A DNA stretch of 8,124 bases, taken from Nitrospira bacterium HGW-Nitrospira-1 (lineage in GTDB: Bacteria > Nitrospirota > Thermodesulfovibrionia > Thermodesulfovibrionales > UBA6898). The position numbers were made by a program, and so were the translations under genes. Below, piece by piece: positions 5,808-8,124 of this stretch; position 1 is the first letter of the stretch, and the number at the start of each line of letters is the position of its first letter. Below the pieces are notes generated by a model, which was given only the letters and a program-made list of their open reading frames with translations, searched no databases and was not told where the DNA came from. The stretch covers positions 1-8,124 of the forward strand of contig PGYF01000049.1 in NCBI GenBank assembly GCA_002839535.1, in the 5' to 3' direction.

Positions 5808-6623
5808 ATGGCAGACCTCAAGCCGGTGAGAACTTATCTCGGGATGCCGCTTTATCGGCCTAAAACAGCGTTCTTTGAGCTTTCGTCCTGTGAGGGCTGT
5901 CAGCTCCAGCTTCTCAATAATGAGGCCTCGCTGCTTGATTTTCTCTCTCTTTTAGACATTGTGAATTTCCGTGAGGCGATGACGGAAAAATCCGATGAAT
6001 TCGAAATAGCATTTATAGAAGGAAGCGTTACCCGCAGCGATGAGGTTGAGCGGTTGAAGGAAATACGGAAAACCGCAAACACGCTCGTTGCATTCGGTTC
6101 ATGCGCCTGTTTCGGGGGCGTAAACCAGATGAAGAACCGCCTCGGCAGTGAATGGGTAAAAAAAGAGGTCTATGGCGATCATCCTGTTGAATCCGGATTT
6201 GCACGGCCTCTGGAAGATATCGTTACTGTGGACCTCAAGATCTTCGGATGTCCGATAAAAAAGAAAGAGGTGGAAAAGATTATCATAAATATTGCGCTCG
6301 GAAAGGCTGTTGTTCATCCTGTGTATCCTGTCTGCATGGAGTGCAAGGCAAACGAAAACATCTGCCTCTTTGATCTTGGCGAGCCCTGCCTCGGCCCGAT
6401 CACACGCGGGGGCTGTGATTCATGGTGCCCAAACAGCAGATTCGGCTGCTGGGGCTGCCGCGGACCTGCCGATGACGCCAATATTGACCAGCTCAGGGAG
6501 ATCATGAAAAAGCATGGATTTTCAGAAGAGACCCTTAGAGACCGCCTTGAATGCTTCGGCGGTTTTTCAAAATACACAGAGGCATTTCGTAAAAATCCTG
6601 AAAAGAAAAAAGAAGGCAAATGA
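5808..6623 (+). CDS. hydD: [NiFe] hydrogenase small subunit HydD
   Basis: This 271-residue subunit relays electrons from the NiFe site. Cysteines for three [4Fe-4S] clusters are all present. The proximal cluster uses SSCEGC (C28, C31), GSCAC (C99 or C101) and GCP (C148). The medial and distal clusters use C176, C179, C186, C194, C203, C207, C214 and C217, running through CMEC, GGCDSWC and GCWGC. There is no twin-arginine signal and no membrane anchor, so the enzyme is cytoplasmic. A perfect AAGGAGG lies 8 bases before the ATG, which directly abuts the hydG TAG, the strongest ribosome binding site in the operon. Its end overlaps hydA by 4 bases (ATGA). The length and cysteine pattern fit the group 3 (F420-nonreducing or sulfhydrogenase) small-subunit family. 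Confidence 0.92.
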   Translation: MADLKPVRTYLGMPLYRPKTAFFELSSCEGCQLQLLNNEASLLDFLSLLDIVNFREAMTEKSDEFEIAFIEGSVTRSDEVERLKEIRKTANTLVAFGSCACFGGVNQMKNRLGSEWVKKEVYGDHPVESGFARPLEDIVTVDLKIFGCPIKKKEVEKIIINIALGKAVVHPVYPVCMECKANENICLFDLGEPCLGPITRGGCDSWCPNSRFGCWGCRGPADDANIDQLREIMKKHGFSEETLRDRLECFGGFSKYTEAFRKNPEKKKEGK

Positions 6624-7894
6624 AAATTACCACCAATATCAACATCCATCACCTTGCCCGCGTGGAAGGACACGGCAATATCCGGATCAAAATACAGGAC
6701 GGAAGGCTTCAAGAGGCAAAATGGGAGATTGTTGAGACTCCAAGATTTTTTGAGGCCTTGCTGGTCGGCAAAAAATGGGAAAATGCGCCATGGATATGCG
6801 GGAGGATATGCGGCATCTGCTCTATCGGACATACACTGGCAAGCATACGCGCCATCGAAAATGCATTCGGCATTGTCCCCACAAATCAGACCCGGAAACT
6901 GCGGCTACTTTTGAAACATATGGAAACACTCCAGAGCCACATACTCCATCTCTATTTCCTTTCAGCGCCGGATTTCCTCGGCACAGGGAGTGTATTCCCG
7001 CTCATGGAATCCCAACCTGATGTAGTGCGGCGGGCCGTCAGGATCAAGCAGCTCGCTAATGATATCTGCGATTGTATCGGTGGACGCCGCATACATCCTA
7101 CGCGGACCATTGTCGGCGGTTTTACGATGCTTCCTGAAAAAAAGGAATTGGAGGCATTCAGAAGCCGTCTGAAAGAGATAACCGGAGACCTCCTTATTAC
7201 TGCTGAACTCTTTCAAACATTCCATATCCCTGATTTCACAAGGGAAACTGAATTCGTCTCATTGAAGGGAGACTCAGAGTATCCCTTTATCGGCGGAGAC
7301 CTTATATCAACTGACGGGGTAACAAAGAAAGAACAAGAGTACAGGCAAATGACGAATGAATACTGCGTAGATCAGTCAACATCCAAATGGGCACGCCTCT
7401 CCCGCAAATCCTTTGCTGTAGGAGCGCTTGCCAGACTGAATAATAACTTTTCCTTTCTCCATCCCGCTGCCAGGGAAATAGCAGACAGGTTTAGCCTAAA
7501 GCCGGTAAATCATAACCCTTTTATGAACAATATAGCCCAGCTTGTTGAATCCGTGCACGTAGTCAATGAATCACTTGCCCTGGTCGATGAGATTCTTGAT
7601 TCAGCATGGGAAGAACCGAAGCAGACTGTAACTCCGCAGAGCGGCGTCGGAGTTGGGGCAGTTGAGGTGCCAAGAGGGATTCTCTATCATTGCTACGAAT
7701 TTAATGATACAGGGCATATCCTCAAATGCGATTGCGTAATACCAACGTCTCAAAACCACGCCAACATCCAGTTTGACCTTGAAGAGCTTGCAGCCCACTA
7801 TGCAAAAACAGGGAAACAGGACAGAGAGATTGAACTGCTGGCTCAAATGCTTGTCAGGGCTTATGACCCGTGCATCTCCTGTTCCGTGCATTAG
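6620..7894 (+). CDS. hydA: [NiFe] hydrogenase large (catalytic) subunit HydA, without C-terminal maturation peptide
   Basis: This 424-residue subunit binds the NiFe(CN)2CO centre and interconverts H2 with protons and electrons. The N-terminal motif is RVEGHG (14-19), containing the Glu thought to transfer protons. The L1 motif RICGIC gives C64 and C67, with SIGH following. The L2 motif DPCISCSVH (416-424) gives C418 and C421. All four metal cysteines are therefore intact. The chain stops immediately after H424, with TAG at 7892-7894. Most hydrogenases carry a short extension here that an endopeptidase removes after nickel insertion; none is encoded in this frame and no protease gene follows. 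The operon partners hydB, hydG and hydD support group 3b. The start overlaps the hydD stop, with AAGG just upstream. Sequence error or a nonsense mutation at the TAG cannot be excluded. Confidence 0.93.
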   Translation: MKITTNINIHHLARVEGHGNIRIKIQDGRLQEAKWEIVETPRFFEALLVGKKWENAPWICGRICGICSIGHTLASIRAIENAFGIVPTNQTRKLRLLLKHMETLQSHILHLYFLSAPDFLGTGSVFPLMESQPDVVRRAVRIKQLANDICDCIGGRRIHPTRTIVGGFTMLPEKKELEAFRSRLKEITGDLLITAELFQTFHIPDFTRETEFVSLKGDSEYPFIGGDLISTDGVTKKEQEYRQMTNEYCVDQSTSKWARLSRKSFAVGALARLNNNFSFLHPAAREIADRFSLKPVNHNPFMNNIAQLVESVHVVNESLALVDEILDSAWEEPKQTVTPQSGVGVGAVEVPRGILYHCYEFNDTGHILKCDCVIPTSQNHANIQFDLEELAAHYAKTGKQDREIELLAQMLVRAYDPCISCSVH

Positions 7895-7969
7895 CGCTGC
7901 ACCTAAGCTATGGAAGACCTTTTTTCAAATAACAAAACATCTTTCAGCCTCTTTGAGCTGAATAATATT
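7895..7969 (+). other. Short 3' flank of hydA with a weak hairpin
   Basis: Between the hydA stop and the right repeat I see no convincing gene. TTCAG (7943-7947) and CTGAA (7958-7962), with CTC/GAG inside, form an eight-pair stem with one bulged C and a TTT loop. It is followed by TAATATTA rather than a T-run, so it is at best a weak terminator. Confidence 0.4.
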
Positions 7970-8124
7970 AGTGAAGAACCCTGTGCCAAGAGCACAGGGC
8001 GTCAAAAGTCAAAACAAATTTATTCTGTCATTGTCCGGCTTGACCGGACAATCCAGAATAGGGTATGGATTCCCCGATCAAGCATGCCCTCTGACTTGAT
8101 CAGGGGGTCGTGGAATGACGGAGG
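7970..8124 (+). repeat. Right repeat, intact unit of three successive hairpins
   Basis: This block is the reference copy for the left repeats, in inverted orientation. In order it contains a hairpin with CCCTGTGC/GCACAGGG arms (7979-7999), one with 9-base arms ATTGTCCGG/CCGGACAAT and a 5-base loop (8030-8052), and a larger one built on CCCCGATCAAG/CTTGATC-A-GGGG (8072-8106) with outer ATTCC/GGAAT (about 8069-8116). It starts 75 bases past the hydA stop and runs to the window edge, so its outer boundary is unknown. It probably belongs to a dispersed REP-like family in this genome. No transposase is visible. Confidence 0.9.

Noticed and set aside
7773..7961. A 62-codon frame overlapping the end of hydA that could restore a C-terminal extension by frameshift
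   Set aside because: It would require a frameshift right at the last histidine, there is no slippery site, and the product does not look like a known maturation peptide.
7910..8124. An open frame from an ATG at 7910 to the window edge without a stop
   Set aside because: No Shine-Dalgarno, most of it lies inside the right repeat, and the product resembles no family I know. It is best explained as repeat-derived reading frame, although it cannot be fully excluded because its end is outside the window.

Overview
The window looks like a piece of an anaerobic, hydrogen-metabolising bacterial genome of moderate GC content. It carries two divergent operons with a dense repeat at each end. The gene content (a tungstate ABC importer, a short ModE-family regulator and a group 3b-type [NiFe] hydrogenase) and the REP-like intergenic repeats suggest an anaerobe such as Desulfobacterota or Nitrospirota. 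That placement is a guess from gene content and style, not a demonstrated assignment.

Left arm, minus strand, transcribed leftward from about 3014 to 324: a 135-residue ModE-family winged-helix regulator, then tupA (tungstate-binding lipoprotein-free periplasmic protein), tupB (permease) and tupC (ATPase). modE-like to tupA is 12 bases apart, tupB and tupC overlap by 4, and an 85-base gap between tupA and tupB holds a strong stem-loop. These genes would bring tungstate into the cell for tungsten-pterin enzymes, which are not in the window.

Right arm, plus strand, 3201 to 7894: an uncharacterised protein with two zinc-ribbon-like ends and a HEAT-like middle, followed 8 bases later by hydB, hydG, hydD and hydA. 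Together the four encode a cytoplasmic heterotetrameric sulfhydrogenase-type [NiFe] hydrogenase: HydA binds the NiFe site, HydD carries three [4Fe-4S] clusters, HydB two more, and HydG has FAD, NAD(P) and [2Fe-2S] sites for electron exchange with NAD(P)H. The large subunit ends exactly at the last active-site histidine, so it has no cleavable C-terminal peptide.

Between the arms, 3015-3200 holds the divergent promoters and several ATAAC/GTTAT boxes that could be ModE-type operator half-sites.

Ends: 33-279 and 7970-8124 carry inverted copies of one roughly 155-base repeat. The right copy is intact; the left is present as two overlapping partial copies. Relative to each operon the repeat has the same orientation and lies just past the last stop codon, so both operons read into the same series of hairpins.
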